Positions 17,007-26,756 of a DNA stretch of 56,253 nucleotides are shown in pieces; the first letter of the stretch is position 1; each line of letters opens with the position of its first letter. This DNA is from Companilactobacillus versmoldensis DSM 14857 = KCTC 3814. Its GTDB lineage: Bacteria > Bacillota > Bacilli > Lactobacillales > Lactobacillaceae. The stretch covers positions 1-56,253 of the forward strand of contig NZ_AZFA01000015.1 in assembly GCF_001434295.1 (NCBI RefSeq), read 5' to 3'. A program made the translations under genes and the position numbers. A model generated the notes under the pieces. That model was given only the letters and a program-made list of their open reading frames with translations, did not search any database and had not been told where the DNA came from.

Positions 17007-19142
17007 TTATGATTTCTTGATTTTATGATGATACAATCTCAAGCCAATCAATAAAGCTAAAATAATACCGCCAATAATGGCCAATAATCCTTCAGCCTGA
17101 TTGCTTGTTTGTGGGAACAAGCCAGATCCAGGTTTCTTCGAATTAGTCGTTGGAGCTTTGATTGATTGTTCCCAAGCAGATTCTGGAATTTGTGAAGCCG
17201 GATATTCAGGATTCAATATCTCCGACTCACTACTAGAATTTTCATTAGGAAGTGGTGAATTGGATTCAGAAGTGTTGCCACTTGGTGTGGTTTCATTTGA
17301 TTCAGTTTCACCAGGTTCATTGGTTGCAGGAGTTTCCGTTTCGGGATTCGTTGTTCCCGGTTGATTGCCACTAGGTGTTTCTGTACCTGGATTACTAGTA
17401 CCAGGTTGATTGCCACTAGGTGCTTCTGTTCCTGGATTACTAGTACCAGGTTGATTGCCACTAGGCGTTTCTGTCCCGGGATTTGTGGTGTTTGAACCAT
17501 TGCCACCAGGAGTCTCTTGACCACCGCCAGGAGTTTGACTAGGTGTTTCATTATCATCGTCATCTGGAGGTGTGACGCTATTGTTGTTATCTGGTGGTTT
17601 TACATTAGTTTTGTTATCCGGAGGTGTGACAGTTGCTACAGTCTTCTTGTCTTGAGCATATAGCGTCGTCATTTTACCGGAATCAATCTTAAATTTGATT
17701 GGTGTTGCGTCGAGGTCATAGCCCTCGGGAGCTTTAGTTTCAACCAATTGATAATTACCAGCAGATAAGCCAGTCAGAGCCAGTAACCCACTTTCGTCAG
17801 TGGTTAATCCACTTGTGATGACATTGCCTTGATCGTCTAATAAATTATAGACAGCCCCAGACAATGGACTCTTAGTATCTGAATCGACTTTGAAGAAAGC
17901 TAAATCACCATCATCCACTGGTTCTGGTGCAGGTTCATCGGGCGTATCGACGGCACTAACTTGAATTGGTGCGGTTTGACCTGGACTGATGGTAAATGGG
18001 TATTCAGTATTGGAATTTGGTTGAAATCCAACTGGACAACCTGTTTCAACAAAGGCATAATCGCCGGGATCAAGTCCTTTGACCACGATTTGACCATTGT
18101 TATCAGTTACAAGATTCTCTTGGACTACATTGCCGACAGCATCGAGCAACTTGAAACTAGCTCCAGGAACGGCTGATCCATCAGCTGTGCTGGTTTTATT
18201 CAAGATAACATCGCCAGTTTCGATTTTGCCACCACCAGTAGCGGTACCACCCCAATGAACTTTGTGGCTAGTCGATGCTTCGATGTCTTTGCCTTTGATT
18301 GTGACGTTGTTGACCCAAGTATTCTGACCTTCGGCGTTAACATCCGTTAAGATAGAATCATAAACCATGTTGACTACAGTATTTACTTTCATAAAATGAA
18401 AAGTAACATTATTTCCATCAACGGTCACTATTGGTTCGACTTCTCCAGTGGTGATGAATTTACCATCCAAATAATAGCCAGTATAAGCATGGATCGAACC
18501 GGGAACATACTTTTGTCCAGGGCCCAAAGTATCGATCACATCAACGTGCTCCCAATCAGCACCAGTTGAATTAAAGGCGATGTTCCAAGTTATTTTATCT
18601 GGAAGGCCAGCAGCCAAAGCTTTCTGATTGGGGATCCAACCGTTTTTATTGATCACAAAATCATTAGGGTTCTCAGTCGTTTCTTTCGTACCAACAGCGT
18701 AAAAAGATAACTTACCTTTGCGATTGATATCAGTAATAGACATCGCATGATCAAAAGTCAATGTGCCGGTACTATCACCTTTCTTAGTCGTAAATGTACC
18801 AATTGAAATCTTGCCAGTTGAATCATAGACAGGGATCTTTAAATTGTCTTTAGCAACCACGTTGTTCGGCAAAGTAAAAGCCGCCGTATCTCCAGCGTTG
18901 ATGGCTTGATTATCAGGGATACTCCAATCATAGGAGACTTTGACCCGTTGCCACTGCATCAATTGATCATCGGCTGTAGCTGAATTACCATTGTTATCGA
19001 CCATAACAGCATCAGCGCCTGTGTTGCCGGTGATCGGTATCTCGGCCGCTTTAACTGAATAACTGCAAAACGACCCAAATGAAAATAGAGCCATCATGAT
19101 TGTTGCCAATGAAAAGATCAAAATCAATATTCTCTTTTTCAT
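17007..19142 (-). CDS. cell-wall-anchored adhesin with CnaB/SpaA domains and FPQTS sorting motif
   Basis: A 711-residue surface protein. It has a signal peptide (1-32), an N-terminal adhesin fold resembling bacterial Ig-like/collagen-binding domains (about 35-300), and two CnaB-type prealbumin domains. The first starts GDVILNKTS (about 309) and the second GDLAFFKVD (about 410), each with Lys and Glu placed for an isopeptide bond (K in the first strand, E in VETG and VETKAPEGY). A Pro/Thr/Gly/Asn stalk follows, with 15-residue repeats of the GTSNPGTETPSGNQP type. At the end come LFPQTS (about 669), a hydrophobic span and the tail HHKIKKS. The sorting motif is FPQTS rather than LPXTG. The target is unknown. 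Confidence 0.85.
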   Translation of the reverse strand: MKKRILILIFSLATIMMALFSFGSFCSYSVKAAEIPITGNTGADAVMVDNNGNSATADDQLMQWQRVKVSYDWSIPDNQAINAGDTAAFTLPNNVVAKDNLKIPVYDSTGKISIGTFTTKKGDSTGTLTFDHAMSITDINRKGKLSFYAVGTKETTENPNDFVINKNGWIPNQKALAAGLPDKITWNIAFNSTGADWEHVDVIDTLGPGQKYVPGSIHAYTGYYLDGKFITTGEVEPIVTVDGNNVTFHFMKVNTVVNMVYDSILTDVNAEGQNTWVNNVTIKGKDIEASTSHKVHWGGTATGGGKIETGDVILNKTSTADGSAVPGASFKLLDAVGNVVQENLVTDNNGQIVVKGLDPGDYAFVETGCPVGFQPNSNTEYPFTISPGQTAPIQVSAVDTPDEPAPEPVDDGDLAFFKVDSDTKSPLSGAVYNLLDDQGNVITSGLTTDESGLLALTGLSAGNYQLVETKAPEGYDLDATPIKFKIDSGKMTTLYAQDKKTVATVTPPDNKTNVKPPDNNNSVTPPDDDDNETPSQTPGGGQETPGGNGSNTTNPGTETPSGNQPGTSNPGTEAPSGNQPGTSNPGTETPSGNQPGTTNPETETPATNEPGETESNETTPSGNTSESNSPLPNENSSSESEILNPEYPASQIPESAWEQSIKAPTTNSKKPGSGLFPQTSNQAEGLLAIIGGIILALLIGLRLYHHKIKKS
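17340..17485 (-). repeat. 45-nt coding repeats in the adhesin stalk
   Basis: Three near-identical 45-bp units, each encoding a variant of GTSNPGTETPSGNQP, followed by diverging copies. They extend the wall-spanning stalk and are prone to copy-number change. Confidence 0.8.
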
Positions 19143-19310
19143 ACAATCACCTTCTCAACAAATTCACTAGATATTTGCTTCGACTTTATTATATGGCGTC
19201 ACCTATGACCATTAGAATAAATAAGACCAACCGTTTATTGATAAATAAAACTGTTTTTTTTATATTTTGGTAATACCTTCACAATTTCCGATTTATCAGA
19301 AGAAAGCAAA

Positions 19311-19341
19311 ATACCACTGTCATTTAAGGCAGTGGTATCTT
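19311..19341 (-). terminator. intrinsic terminator after the membrane protein gene
   Basis: On the minus strand ATACCACTG...CAGTGGTAT with a 10-nt loop, followed by TTTTG. It lies 19 nt after the stop of the gene at 19360. Confidence 0.7.
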
Positions 19342-19359
19342 TTAGTTTCGATTAAATTT

Positions 19360-20697
19360 TTATTTGGTAGTTTGAATCTCACCATTTTTGTGAACAAAAT
19401 AATAAGTTACGCTCGCAAAGATAACGATCCAAAGTGTGATGACAGTATGCATCATCGTCAGTAACTTAAAGCTAGCTCCCTGACTTTGAGCATTGAAAAA
19501 CGAAAGCACATTTAAGTTGAAACTATAACTTAAAATGTAAATAAACGTCATATAAAGCAGTTGTTGAGAAATGTTGCCAATACTTGAAAGTTGATATTTG
19601 ATCAAAAAGGCCCGTTCACCATCCAGATTAGGATGGCTGTAGAGTGATTGATTCAAAATAACGTTGTCGGAACCGACAAAGATGGCACAGAAAAACAGAC
19701 CTAAAAAGTACAGTGGTAAAAAATTGAACAAAGTCAGCAATAGACCAATGATCAACAATGGATAGCGCCACTCGATAATCTTCTTCAACAAGATCGGTCC
19801 GGCTTCAAAACCAACGATATAAACGATGAAGATCATTGCGGTCGTGTTACTTTTGAAACGAAGAGAGCTGTCAAAGGCGGAGTACAATAGTAAAAAGTTC
19901 ATCACAACGCCACGATTCAAAGCACCTAAACTTAATGGAAAGATCCGTTTGTGGATCTCCAGTTGATAGTAAAGTAAGATGCCTAAAATAATCGCTGCTA
20001 ATAGACACATCAAAAGATCGATCACATGTGAAGTCGTAGTCAGGCGTGAATAACGAATCATAAAAATCAAGATAACTAAAATAGTTAAATAAACTAAATT
20101 CAATATGACCCGATTGGCTTTCGGTCGTGACAATTTAAAATCACTCACCTGATAAAAATCGATTTCTCTTTTAATATAGATTCCACCAAGCCAAGCTAAA
20201 ACATAAAAAATTGCTAGAACACCAAAAGCCAGATTGATGGCCTGTGAAAGTGAGGCATAATAACTCACGATCAATAATACAATCAGAGCAATCAAAGATG
20301 ATAGGTTTGAATCACGACCTAAAGAATACTGATCTGCTAATTTACCTCGTGAACGGATGGTCAAAAAATACGGCCAGATCCAGCTAGAAGACAAGCCTAA
20401 TAAGATGCCTCCTAGGACACCAAAGAGTGAATATTCTGAAAACAACATCAAAAGTGAACCTAGAACACCGAAAGCACTGGAAACATTCAACATCGTTGTG
20501 GCTGGATATTTCAGGTGTGCAGTCAACAGCATCCCGATACAACGAAAAGTGTAGAGCATCAAAAATGGCAGAGCATATACCGAATCAGACTTATTTTGGT
20601 TGTACAACATCAAACAGAAAAAATATGGAATCACTACTCCTGCATTAGCTAATAAAACCAATACCCCAGTTGACAAAGCTTCTAAACTTTTACGCAT
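19360..20697 (-). CDS. 12-span MFS-like membrane protein, substrate unknown
   Basis: 445 residues with about 12 hydrophobic spans, spaced like a major facilitator but lacking a clear GxxxDRxGRR-type loop. RSRGKLADQYSLGRDSN (about residues 115-131) is the main cytoplasmic-looking loop after the fourth span. A second loop near ILNQSLYSHPNLDGER (about 350) is the longest polar stretch in the C-terminal half. The gene stands alone between the adhesin and the thiamine operon. AAAGGGG precedes the ATG. I do not recognise a specific family; a transport function is inferred from topology. Confidence 0.7.
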   Translation of the reverse strand: MRKSLEALSTGVLVLLANAGVVIPYFFCLMLYNQNKSDSVYALPFLMLYTFRCIGMLLTAHLKYPATTMLNVSSAFGVLGSLLMLFSEYSLFGVLGGILLGLSSSWIWPYFLTIRSRGKLADQYSLGRDSNLSSLIALIVLLIVSYYASLSQAINLAFGVLAIFYVLAWLGGIYIKREIDFYQVSDFKLSRPKANRVILNLVYLTILVILIFMIRYSRLTTTSHVIDLLMCLLAAIILGILLYYQLEIHKRIFPLSLGALNRGVVMNFLLLYSAFDSSLRFKSNTTAMIFIVYIVGFEAGPILLKKIIEWRYPLLIIGLLLTLFNFLPLYFLGLFFCAIFVGSDNVILNQSLYSHPNLDGERAFLIKYQLSSIGNISQQLLYMTFIYILSYSFNLNVLSFFNAQSQGASFKLLTMMHTVITLWIVIFASVTYYFVHKNGEIQTTK

Positions 20698-20719
20698 GCT
20701 TTTACCCCTTTAACTAACT

Positions 20720-20755
20720 TACCCTTAAATTACACCAAAAAAACTCATTTTGGTA
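20720..20755 (-). terminator. weak hairpin after thiE
   Basis: On the minus strand ACCAAAA-N7-TTTTGGT, 20 nt after the thiE stop, with only A/T pairs inside. It could be a weak terminator; no better one is seen. Confidence 0.3.
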
Positions 20756-20774
20756 TTGAAATGCTAACTAATTT

Positions 20775-21416
20775 TTAGGCAAAAGCAGTTAAAACATTTT
20801 TCACGCTGGCAGAAACATCTTGCGAGCGTGTGACAAAACTGATAAAAGCAGCCCCAACAGCACCATTAGGTTTCAATTTATAAACATTGTCCTCAGTTAT
20901 CCCACCAATGGCAACGATCGGTACTCGGCTAGACTCAGCCATTTCCTTCATTAAAGGCAATCCCATCGGAGCAACAGCATCGTCTTTTGAAGCTGTTGGA
21001 AAAATTGGACCAGCACCAATATAATCGATTTCTTTGATCTTATTAGCTTTTTGAACTTGAGAAATCGTCTGACATGATAGGCCTATCATCATGTCAGGAT
21101 CAGCTTCTTTGATGACTTTGGTGATCAGCTCATCTTTTTGACCAACGTGGACTCCGTCAGCCTTGAGAGCATTGGCAAGTTTGACATCATCGTCAACGAT
21201 AAAAGGCACATTGGTAGCCTTACAGATGGCTCGTAAGTTTTGACCTAACTCCAAGCGTTGCTGATTAGTCAAAATTGACGCACCTTTATCGCGAAATTGA
21301 AATGCCGTGACACCAGCTTCGATACTTTGCTCCAACAATTTCTCAAAGTCTTGACCGACTAGGTCCTGACTCCCGCAAACAAAATAAGCTTTCAACATAT
21401 CCTGATTAAATTGCAT
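20775..21416 (-). CDS. thiE: thiamine phosphate synthase
   Basis: Joins hydroxymethylpyrimidine diphosphate and hydroxyethylthiazole phosphate to thiamine phosphate. The 213-residue TIM barrel shows FQFRDK (about residue 38), the DDD metal site in PFIVDDDVKLA (about 74-77), GVHVGQ (about 92), GPIFPT (about 137) and the phosphate loop VAIGGI (about 166). It overlaps thiD by 11 nt as the last gene of thiM-thiD-thiE. No thiC or thiG is nearby, so the operon serves salvage of the two moieties. Confidence 0.94.
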   Translation of the reverse strand: MQFNQDMLKAYFVCGSQDLVGQDFEKLLEQSIEAGVTAFQFRDKGASILTNQQRLELGQNLRAICKATNVPFIVDDDVKLANALKADGVHVGQKDELITKVIKEADPDMMIGLSCQTISQVQKANKIKEIDYIGAGPIFPTASKDDAVAPMGLPLMKEMAESSRVPIVAIGGITEDNVYKLKPNGAVGAAFISFVTRSQDVSASVKNVLTAFA

Positions 21417-22233
21417 TTTTATTTTGCTCCAAATTGTAGGCCCAGTGGTTCAACGGACCATGGCCATGACCTACTTGAATTGTATTTTTAATAGCTTTTT
21501 CAACGAAATCTTTACCGAATAAAATGGCTGATCTCATGTCATCACCCAGTGCCAATCTGGAAACGATGGCTGAGGAGATGGTATCTCCCGTTCCGTGGGT
21601 CCGGTCAGTATGAACTCTTTTACTGTCCATCCAAAAATAATTCCCATCTTCTAATAGGACTAGGTCACGGACGGTCTCAGAATCGCCATGGCCACCTTTG
21701 ATCAAAACATTTTTGGCACCTAGCTTTTGAATCTTTTGGGCAGCAATCAACATGCCGCTTTGGCTTTCGATTTTATCGTCGATCAAGCGTTCAGCTTCTG
21801 GCATATTAGGTGTGATCAAAGTCGCTAGTTTGATCAATTTAGTCTTGATCATTTCGATTCCTTGATCAGATAGCAATTGAGCGCCACCTTTAGCAATCAT
21901 GACAGGATCGAGAACGAAGGGGCCAAAATCATATTTATCTAAATTTTGATAGACCCAATCAACGTGATCAGCGTCAGCTAGCATCCCCGACTTGCAAGCC
22001 CTGATCTCAAGATCATCGTTCAATGAACTGAACTGGTCATTGATGATCTCTTCGGACAAGGCTTGAAAATTTTGGACGCCTACCGTATTTTGAGCTGTCA
22101 CAGCCACGACGACCGCAGTCGCAAAGACTCTACATTCTTGCATCGTCTTCATATCAGCCATGATCCCAGCTCCACCACCGCTGTCAGTTCCGGCGATAGT
22201 CAGGGCTTGGGGAAAACTATTTATCTTATTCAT
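21406..22233 (-). CDS. thiD: hydroxymethylpyrimidine (phosphate) kinase
   Basis: Phosphorylates hydroxymethylpyrimidine twice to the diphosphate used by ThiE. The 275-residue ribokinase-fold protein begins ALTIAGTDSGGGAGIMAD, the substrate and phosphate loop. It has DPVMIAKGG (about 110) and the anion-hole/catalytic region THGTGDTISSAI (about 212-223) with the catalytic Asp. It is the middle gene, overlapping both neighbours (8 nt with thiM, 11 nt with thiE). A pyridoxal kinase side activity is possible in this family. Confidence 0.94.
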   Translation of the reverse strand: MNKINSFPQALTIAGTDSGGGAGIMADMKTMQECRVFATAVVVAVTAQNTVGVQNFQALSEEIINDQFSSLNDDLEIRACKSGMLADADHVDWVYQNLDKYDFGPFVLDPVMIAKGGAQLLSDQGIEMIKTKLIKLATLITPNMPEAERLIDDKIESQSGMLIAAQKIQKLGAKNVLIKGGHGDSETVRDLVLLEDGNYFWMDSKRVHTDRTHGTGDTISSAIVSRLALGDDMRSAILFGKDFVEKAIKNTIQVGHGHGPLNHWAYNLEQNKNAI

Positions 22234-23026
22234 CGAATTTGCCCCATTCCTCCAATTGATCAGAGCTCAAACTATAAAGATTGTCTATCAAACGGGTCGA
22301 AAATTCGGCTGGTCCAACCTCTGGGTGGTCACTCATGACCATTTCTCCTGCTAAGCTGAAGGTCAAGCTAGCCATTTTCGCAGCTTCAAAGGGGTCATCA
22401 CTGACTCCTGCAAAAGCGGCGATAATGGATGATAACATGTCGCCTGTTCCTACACGGACAGTGAACATTGGATTACCATTTTGGACATGAGCCAGTTCAG
22501 TACTTGTGGCAATCGTGTCAGTTGGTCCAGTCACAACGGTCACGCAGGTAAATTTATTGGCACATGATTGGGCGATTTTGTCGATGTCCTCACTTTGTTC
22601 AGTGGTGTCGAGTGAATCGATTCCTTTTGATTGCCAAGAGACACCAACTAAACTGGCTATTTCACCAGCATTGCCACGAATCACAGTTGGATGGTCGATT
22701 TTGATCAACTCTTCAACAAAATTCAGTCGTTCTGGTACGGCTCCAATTCCTACTGGGTCTAAGACGACTGGTTTATTAAAGTCAGTGGCTAAGTTTAACA
22801 AGTCTTTGCTCAACATATTTTGATGGTCATCTAAAGTACCGATATTGATACAGACGCCGTCGGCAAATTGAGCTAAAGTTTTCAACTCATCATCATAATT
22901 GGTCATTAATGGTGAAGCGCCGATGGCACTTAAACCATTGGCCACATCACCTTGTGTGACTGAATTGGCGATGTTCAATACCATCGGTTTATTAGTTCTT
23001 AACTTTTGTAACAAATCAAATTGCAT
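22226..23026 (-). CDS. thiM: hydroxyethylthiazole kinase
   Basis: Phosphorylates scavenged 4-methyl-5-hydroxyethylthiazole. The 266 residues carry the ThiM start VLNIANSVTQGDVANGLSA, DPVGIGA (about 114) and RVGTGDMLSS (about 193) with the catalytic Asp. I place the start at 23026 (MQFDLLQ) because GGAGG lies 7 nt upstream; the frame is open for 31 more codons, but those overlap the riboswitch terminator. It is the first gene of the TPP-riboswitch-controlled operon. Confidence 0.93.
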   Translation of the reverse strand: MQFDLLQKLRTNKPMVLNIANSVTQGDVANGLSAIGASPLMTNYDDELKTLAQFADGVCINIGTLDDHQNMLSKDLLNLATDFNKPVVLDPVGIGAVPERLNFVEELIKIDHPTVIRGNAGEIASLVGVSWQSKGIDSLDTTEQSEDIDKIAQSCANKFTCVTVVTGPTDTIATSTELAHVQNGNPMFTVRVGTGDMLSSIIAAFAGVSDDPFEAAKMASLTFSLAGEMVMSDHPEVGPAEFSTRLIDNLYSLSSDQLEEWGKFDE

Positions 23027-23042
23027 CTTAATACCTCCATAT

Positions 23043-23084
23043 AAAAAGGCCACGGTTCTCATCGTAGGATTAAGAATCGTGGCC
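23043..23084 (-). terminator. riboswitch-linked terminator in the thi leader
   Basis: On the minus strand GGCCACGATTCT pairs with GAGAACCGTGGCC, followed by TTTTT. It lies between the TPP aptamer and thiM and is the expression platform. Confidence 0.85.
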
Positions 23085-23103
23085 AAAATTTGTCCAGATT
23101 TTC

Positions 23104-23189
23104 GCACTTTCCTACGCAAGTATCGACTTACAGGTTCAAAGGGATCAGGTAAAGCCTATCTCAGTTTCAAAAGAAACACCCCTAGTGCT
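23104..23189 (-). promoter_or_regulatory. TPP (THI-box) riboswitch
   Basis: The minus strand carries the THI-box landmarks in order: CTAGGGGTG, CTGAGAT, then ACCTGATCCCTTTGAACCTG and finally GCGTAGGAAAGTGC. These match the TPP aptamer (ACCC..GAACCTG variant). With the terminator after it, TPP binding should switch thiMDE off. Confidence 0.93.
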
Positions 23190-23247
23190 TATTCGTTTGA
23201 TTCGAGTTTAGCATAAGTTATAGCTTATTAATAGCCTAGCTCTTATT

Positions 23248-24924
23248 TTACTTTCTTAATTGCAGACGATGTTCGATATCGCTTTCAAGTTCTTCGATCA
23301 AATCGTCTTCTTCAGTGTTGAATTTCCTGATTTTGATACCAAGTAATTCCAATAATTTACGACGTTCAGTAGTCGTTTGCTGATTTTTATCATCCGTATT
23401 TTGATCGTCAGGCAAAAGTCCATAAACACTAATGATAGCTGGAAATTGGACGCCTGATTGATGATCTTTTTTATGCAAAGCATACTTGTAGGATAAAAGT
23501 TGATCGATATCACCAGCCGTCCGCTCTTTTTTACCTAGATGCGGATCATACAAAATATTCCTTAATGGTTTATATTTCGTATCCAAAACGATCAAACCTA
23601 GTGATTCCTTACCATTCAACAATTCCAAAAAAATATCCGGTTTGTAGTGATAAGTAGTCGCAAAAACACCTTCTTCATTGGGACTCTGACCGGGATCCAA
23701 GATGTTGTTGATCCGCTTGTGATAAGTGACTTTTAAAACTTGGCCACCCCTAGTCAAAGTAGTCAGGATCGGCTTTTCATCATCTTTAAGCTCATCCCAT
23801 TTGAATTTTTCCAGAGAAGACTGTCTGACCTGTTTCCAGCCCTTCTTTATCAATTCATCGACCAAGTTGAAATAAGCCCAGAGTTCGTAAAGTTCATTAG
23901 TCGAATTCCATTCCGCATGAGATTTCCGAAACTCCTCAAGAATCAACTTCTGCTTTTCAGTCTCTTGATACTCTTTGAAAATAGCTCGATAGACCGGATT
24001 TAAAATCAGCGTCTTAGGTATCAAATTTGATTTATGACTATCAACCTGTTCCAAAACATCACTCATCAATGCCTCATCGATCAATGACTGCAGCTTAGCT
24101 AATTCATGATTTATCTGTTGAAAACGGTCCTTGATGGCCAATGTTTTTGCTGGCTGGTCCTTCAAATTAGTTTTTCTTCGAATGACTAGTTTGCGGAAGT
24201 CCTCCAAAATATACTTAATATATTGATTGGCTTTGATGTTATAGTCCAAAGTATTGTGTGGTGTATACACTTTCCTAATTTTATCAGGATGTTGGATTGA
24301 CTCCTTGATGGAATTAGCATCGATTCGATAATCACGATTGTCGTGCTCCCACTGGTAATCTTTATCGACGGTAAAACGTGGCCGATCGATAAATTCATGT
24401 ATAGCGGCATTCAATTTCTTATAGTCTTGAAGGATAAAACCAAGCTTTGCCTCGTCACTCTGACTCCCAAGTAATTTCTGGTCGGATAATCCATAAAGTA
24501 ATTTATGGTAATTAGTAGCGCCAACGACTTTTTGAATGATCTTATTTCGCATATCGAACCAGCGTGAATCTGACATACCATTTTTGAGTGTGATCTCAAA
24601 AGCGTAATTAAAAATCTTTCCAGCCGATTCGACCCAAAAGCCATAGACCTTTGGCATTAAGCCACGCAGACAAATTTCATTAACTTCTTTTTGAAGGTAA
24701 ATGCGGGAATCCCCTTCTGCCATTTGCTCCAAATCTCCAAGAAACAACCTATCTTGACTATTTCCCGACTCAAATTTTATTTTTAAATCATCTTTTTCAG
24801 AAAATTGCTCAAGGACTGTGGGGTCGAAACAACTTTTATCTTCCGATGGAATCAATTTTTTAGATAGGCGCTTTTTCCCAACTGCAACGGTCACGGTAAA
24901 ATTTAGCTTAGATTGTGAATCCAT
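23248..24924 (-). CDS. McrC-like DUF2357 nuclease subunit
   Basis: Probable nuclease partner of the McrB-like motor encoded just upstream. The 558 residues include an N-terminal DUF2357-type region and a helical middle (about 200-340). The C-terminal part looks like a PD-(D/E)XK nuclease, with YKPDIFLEL (about 424) and GLIVLDTKYK (about 441-450) supplying the D...DxK residues; the C-terminal tail is charged. Its ATG overlaps the mcrB end by 17 nt, tying the two translationally. Family knowledge: McrBC-type systems cut modified foreign DNA. Whether this pair reads modified DNA is not shown by the sequence. Confidence 0.72.
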   Translation of the reverse strand: MDSQSKLNFTVTVAVGKKRLSKKLIPSEDKSCFDPTVLEQFSEKDDLKIKFESGNSQDRLFLGDLEQMAEGDSRIYLQKEVNEICLRGLMPKVYGFWVESAGKIFNYAFEITLKNGMSDSRWFDMRNKIIQKVVGATNYHKLLYGLSDQKLLGSQSDEAKLGFILQDYKKLNAAIHEFIDRPRFTVDKDYQWEHDNRDYRIDANSIKESIQHPDKIRKVYTPHNTLDYNIKANQYIKYILEDFRKLVIRRKTNLKDQPAKTLAIKDRFQQINHELAKLQSLIDEALMSDVLEQVDSHKSNLIPKTLILNPVYRAIFKEYQETEKQKLILEEFRKSHAEWNSTNELYELWAYFNLVDELIKKGWKQVRQSSLEKFKWDELKDDEKPILTTLTRGGQVLKVTYHKRINNILDPGQSPNEEGVFATTYHYKPDIFLELLNGKESLGLIVLDTKYKPLRNILYDPHLGKKERTAGDIDQLLSYKYALHKKDHQSGVQFPAIISVYGLLPDDQNTDDKNQQTTTERRKLLELLGIKIRKFNTEEDDLIEELESDIEHRLQLRK

Positions 24925-26599
24925 TGGCTTCCAGATCCCTTGCTTTAGCTTTGATTGTTTGTTTGGATTCTACAAATCCCTGACTATCAAATTCGTCCAA
25001 CACCTTTTGAAGTGTGCTTTCTTTTCCATCAACGCCTAGTAAATCTGACAACTGTTCTTCAGAGCCACGGATCTTCGTCAAGACACGCTGGTTGATCTGT
25101 AAGTCGAGTCCCTTTTGTCGATCAATTTCCTTAGAGAATGCGTCAGGCAGATTATCTAAATATTCGCCAATTTGTTTCACGATCCGCCAGCCAATACCCG
25201 TATTACGATCAGCTTGATTGATTGCATTATTAATATTTTGCAATAATTTCAATTCACTACTTTTCAAATCAATGTCATCATTGCTCTTTTGAAAACTAGC
25301 AAATTGATCATAAGAGACAGATTGGGAATCAATTTTTTTATGCTGTTGATTTTGATGAAGCTCAGTAAAAGGGACCATCGATAATTTAATAACGTTCGAA
25401 CGATCCAAAACTTTATCAGAAAATTTGTAAGTTGATTCATCAGTATTAACAGTTCCGACGAACAAAACATTATCACGAATTGCTATGTCAGATTTAATGC
25501 CATTCTTCGCACTATCCTTACCATCGTACAAGTGAATCAAACGTTGCCCTTTATCCATCTCAAGTACAGACAAGAATTGAGCAAAATAATGCTCGACCTT
25601 GGCCAAATTCATCTCGTCAAAGACCACGATATACAACTGACCAGGATTCTTTTCCGATTAACTCAAAGTTTCAATCAAACCGCTATTACCAGGATTATAT
25701 TCTTTCGTCTGGGGATTGTAATAACCCAAGAGATCCGAATCATCAGTCCAATTCGAACGGACCGGGATGAATTTTACATTGTCGCGGATCTTCAAAGCAT
25801 TCCCGTAACATTTAACTAACTGTGACTTACCAGTCCCACTTAAACCAGCTAGAACTACCAAGCCACTCGTCTTCATAGCTGTATGGAAGTTGATCAAGTC
25901 TTTTTCACGATAATAAAGATTCTCATTTTTAGATTCCTGGATAAAATCATTCAAAAATTGTTCTTCGTCACGTTGTACAGAAGGGATAAAGGCTATATCG
26001 CCTGAAATGTATACCGAGTCCTTAATCATTGCATCAGAAAATGGTATTTTAGTGAATCGTGAATAATGATCCTTTAAAGAATTTCTTAGTAATAAAGTAT
26101 AATTATCATTTTGCTCATAAAGAATTTTAGAACTTTTTGATTTGTAATTTGCTTGTTCATTTTTCTTAACGTACTCATCAACTGTTTCATCTGAATTTGT
26201 AGCTCGACGAATTGGAAATTCAAAATACATCGGTTTTTTATTTTTATGAGAATCAAATTCTTCCTTTGAATCAAAAAGGTACTTGGGATCGTTTTTATCA
26301 ATCCAAAAAACAAAACTATCACGCCTTGCACTATATACTCCAGTAGCAATAACAGTTTTTTCCTTCCAATCGTTCGTGGTAATTTTATTAGCTTGAAAAA
26401 AATCATTAGGATAAAAAACCGGATCTTTCTTTTGTTCATCAAATCTTTTTTGAATATCTGGTTTTAAATCAGATAATATATCTATTTCACGAGTTTCAAT
26501 ACCGTTACCATCATCTATGGCACTACCGACATGACACAATACTTGAAAATGTTTTTCTTCTTGTCCTCGAACTTCTTTTGAATCTTGCTCTTCTGTCAT
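24908..26599 (-). pseudogene. McrB-like AAA+ restriction motor, interrupted by an in-frame stop
   Basis: NTP-driven translocase of a type IV-like restriction system. Residues 1-235 form an N-terminal region of unknown fold, probably the target-reading part. The AAA+ core follows: Walker A GLSGTGKSQ (about 250), Walker B VVFDEMNLAKVEHYF (about 322-336, the McrB signature) and sensor VGTVNTDEST (about 380). A TAA at codon 314 (25658-25660) cuts the frame between the Walker A and B motifs; reading continues in the same frame to the normal end. An internal TTG restart at 25636 would give a fragment without Walker A. The start ATG has GGGGG 5 nt upstream. Likely inactive unless suppressed or a sequencing error. 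Confidence 0.8.
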
Positions 26600-26621
26600 T
26601 ATGTCCCCCACTAAAGCATAT

Positions 26622-26641
26622 TTTATAATTAAAATTATAAA
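26622..26641. promoter_or_regulatory. 20-bp palindrome in the mcrB upstream region
   Basis: Perfect inverted repeat TTTATAATT-AA-AATTATAAA, 23 bp before the mcrB start. It includes TATAAT on both strands, so it may be a -10 region and operator combined. Confidence 0.4.
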
Positions 26642-26701
26642 TCACTTTAATCTTACTAACACACCCGTTTTCAAGATCAATCATTTTCTTAATCATTCCT
26701 C

Positions 26702-26724
26702 TTGACATTTATTTCGGTACCGAA
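26702..26724 (+). promoter_or_regulatory. -35 box and palindromic operator of the MarR gene
   Basis: TTGACA at 26702-26707 is followed by the perfect palindrome TTCGGTACCGAA (26713-26724) in the promoter spacer. A site here would block RNA polymerase, which fits autorepression by the MarR protein encoded 33 bp downstream. Confidence 0.55.
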
Positions 26725-26756
26725 TGTTTTTATTAAATCGAAAAGAGGAATTTTAT

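Noticed and set aside
17213-17563. 116-codon minus-strand frame inside the adhesin stalk
   Set aside because: Alternate-frame shadow of the 45-nt coding repeat.
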